In this document: one piece after another, positions 33,624 to 34,833 of the stretch | How the letters are laid out: each line of letters begins with the position of its first letter | How positions within the stretch are numbered: the stretch's first letter is position 1 | Assembly (NCBI GenBank): GCA_947385105.1 | Contig: CANDJR010000003.1 | Span: forward strand, 1-34,833 | Reading direction: 5' to 3' | Source: an uncultured Eubacterium sp. | GTDB lineage: Bacteria > Bacillota > Clostridia > Lachnospirales > Lachnospiraceae | DNA length: 34,833 nucleotides | The notes under the pieces: generated by a model | The model's database searches: none | Told to the model about the DNA's origin: nothing | What the model saw: the letters and a program-made list of their open reading frames with translations, nothing else | Translations under genes and position numbers: made by a program

Positions 33624-34541
33624 CTAAAGTTCTTCGGTACGTGGCAAATCCATATGGTCAGGATGCTCCATATAAGTAAGGTATGGGGTATCAGGATCTA
33701 TAAAGATGCCATTGTGTACAGAACAGAATTTACGCATTACATGATAATCCCCATAGTGGCTTTTTAAAAGCTCGTCATAACCAACAGGTGCGGGAATCAT
33801 GAGCGATTCAAATGGCAGATAAACGACATCAGAAAACCACTCTCTTTTCCGATTGCTTTTTTTTGGTGCACAGATTGGACGCGTAATAAAATCTACCATT
33901 TTGGATTGTCCGAAATTGGCAAGATTAAAATCCTCAAATTGCCGAAACCGTTCTGTGATTGGCAGTTTTAGTAAATCAAATAAAATATCCGCACTCAGCA
34001 TAAACTTCGTGCCTTGGTTTAGACGATTTAACATAGATTCAGGTTCTACAATCGTAAGCCATATCTCGCGTTTCATTTCAACCAGCTTATGGGATGCAAC
34101 AGTGTCATCTGGGGCATCATCAATCGGATAAATATCAATAAAGATTCCCTGATGAAAGCTAGGTGGAAAATCCGGAAATTCGATTGCAGTCGTACGGCTG
34201 TCCCGAAGTTTGGAGAAAGCCCAAATTTGCTGGTCTGTATAGCTGTTTTGATAAAAATAAGGTTCGCAAAATACAGTTGGCGCGATTTTTTGGAACTTCG
34301 CATAATCATCTCGAAACATTACAATATCCATATCATCATCCCACGGGATGAAGCCCTGGTGGCGCACAGCACCAAGCAGCGTGCCGTAATCTGCAAAATA
34401 AGTAAGGCCGTATGCTTTACATACTTCATCAAATTTTTTTAACAGCTCAAGTTCTACATACCAGACTTTTTTTCTTTTTTCTGAAACAAAGAAATCGCAG
34501 CGTGTTTCTTCTTTTATAAATTCTTTATCAAAATCCATCAT
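33624..34541 (-). CDS. LicD family phosphotransferase, second copy
   Basis: A 305-residue paralogue of the gene at 30148, nearly the same length and highly similar throughout: YFADYGTLLGAVRHQGFI, PWDDDMDIVMFRDDYAKF, IFIDIYPIDDAPD, and the shared end GIFIDPDTPYLTYMEHP. The start is the ATG at 34541 (AAAGG 9 nt upstream); an in-frame TTG at 34559 overlaps that site. It converges on the DUF4422 gene. Upstream, on its 5' side, lies a repeat array that continues to the window edge. Two LicD proteins suggest two substituents or two acceptors (inference). Confidence 0.9.
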   Translation of the reverse strand: MMDFDKEFIKEETRCDFFVSEKRKKVWYVELELLKKFDEVCKAYGLTYFADYGTLLGAVRHQGFIPWDDDMDIVMFRDDYAKFQKIAPTVFCEPYFYQNSYTDQQIWAFSKLRDSRTTAIEFPDFPPSFHQGIFIDIYPIDDAPDDTVASHKLVEMKREIWLTIVEPESMLNRLNQGTKFMLSADILFDLLKLPITERFRQFEDFNLANFGQSKMVDFITRPICAPKKSNRKREWFSDVVYLPFESLMIPAPVGYDELLKSHYGDYHVMRKFCSVHNGIFIDPDTPYLTYMEHPDHMDLPRTEEL

Positions 34542-34664
34542 TAAAAGTAACCTTTCCAAGAACTATTTTTTCATAAATTATTTTATCATAAACTATTTTT
34601 TGAATCTTTATAAAACCATTCTAAGATTATTCAAGAAAACAAATATAAAACACTCCAAAGCAAG

Positions 34665-34833
34665 AAAGCAAACGAATTAACATTTTAAACAAATCAATCA
34701 AACATTACTTAAAGCAAACAAGAAAGCAAACGAATCAACTTAAGCAAATCAATCAAACATTACTTAAAGCAAAAGAATAAAGCAAACGAATCAACTTAAG
34801 CAAATCAATCAAACATTACTTAAAGCAAAAGAA
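34665..34833. repeat. tandem repeat, 56-58 bp unit, ~3 copies, open to the right edge
   Basis: Units begin with AAAGCAAACGAAT at 34665, 34723 and 34779; the second and third are identical over nearly all of 56 bp, the first diverges. The unit is A-rich with short dyads around CTTAAG and ACTTAAAG. It contains no ORF. It lies upstream of the licD gene at 33624 and continues past the window. Confidence 0.85.

Noticed and set aside
34665-34833. CRISPR array
   Set aside because: The whole 56-bp unit repeats, with no alternation of repeat and variable spacer.

Overview
The window comes from a low-GC, flagellated Gram-positive bacterium, most likely a member of the Clostridia and plausibly the Lachnospiraceae. 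The evidence is strong AGGAGG ribosome-binding sites, a Bacillota-type late flagellar cluster with FliW and CsrA, FlgM and FlaG, SigD (sigma-28) promoters of the form TAAA-N16-CCGATAA, and BspA-type leucine-rich repeats. No tRNA, rRNA or CRISPR array is visible.

Layout. (1) 1-8391, plus strand: a glycosyltransferase island. It starts with a cut-off CgeB-like glycosyltransferase, then a DUF4422 enzyme and a small helical protein of unknown function. A ~510-bp gap with a structured terminator and a promoter follows. After it come three CgeB-like and two GT2 glycosyltransferases in one run, ending at a terminator. (2) 8451-20765, minus strand: the late flagellar block, in transcription order flgM, flgN, two flgK paralogues, flgL, fliW, csrA, flaG, fliD, fliS, a FliT/FlgN-like candidate chaperone, and flagellin. 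SigD promoters precede flgM, flaG and flagellin. (3) 20943-22109: another CgeB-like glycosyltransferase. (4) 22363-27839: two divergent paralogous secreted proteins of ~483 aa face away from each other, with a tyrosine recombinase gene between them. (5) 28017-29039: an LRR lipoprotein. (6) 29081-34541: a second glycan-modification block with a PLP aminotransferase, two LicD paralogues, a CgeB-like glycosyltransferase, an unknown protein and a DUF4422 enzyme. (7) A 56-58-bp tandem repeat runs off the right edge.

How it may work together. The glycosyltransferases, LicD and aminotransferase genes flank the flagellar genes on both sides, so flagellin glycosylation is the simplest reading (inference). 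The flagellin leader carries a hairpin with GGA in its loop and a second GGA in the Shine-Dalgarno, the arrangement through which CsrA represses flagellin in Bacillus subtilis; csrA and its antagonist fliW lie in the same block.

The most unusual part is region 4. The two secreted-protein genes share a ~250-nt 5' leader, present as an inverted repeat. Each leader has a tiny upstream ORF, three hairpins (two with compensatory changes) and, 29 nt apart, two CsrA-like sites: a perfect ACARGGAUGU element and the Shine-Dalgarno. The left copy has two tandem SigD promoters, each followed by a FlgM-like N-terminal mini-ORF; the right copy has only a weak SigD-like match. The recombinase gene between them is bracketed by 13-bp inverted repeats. 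This suggests a flagellar-regulon-controlled, CsrA-regulated and possibly invertible surface-protein locus. The sequence motifs are visible; the switching is a hypothesis.
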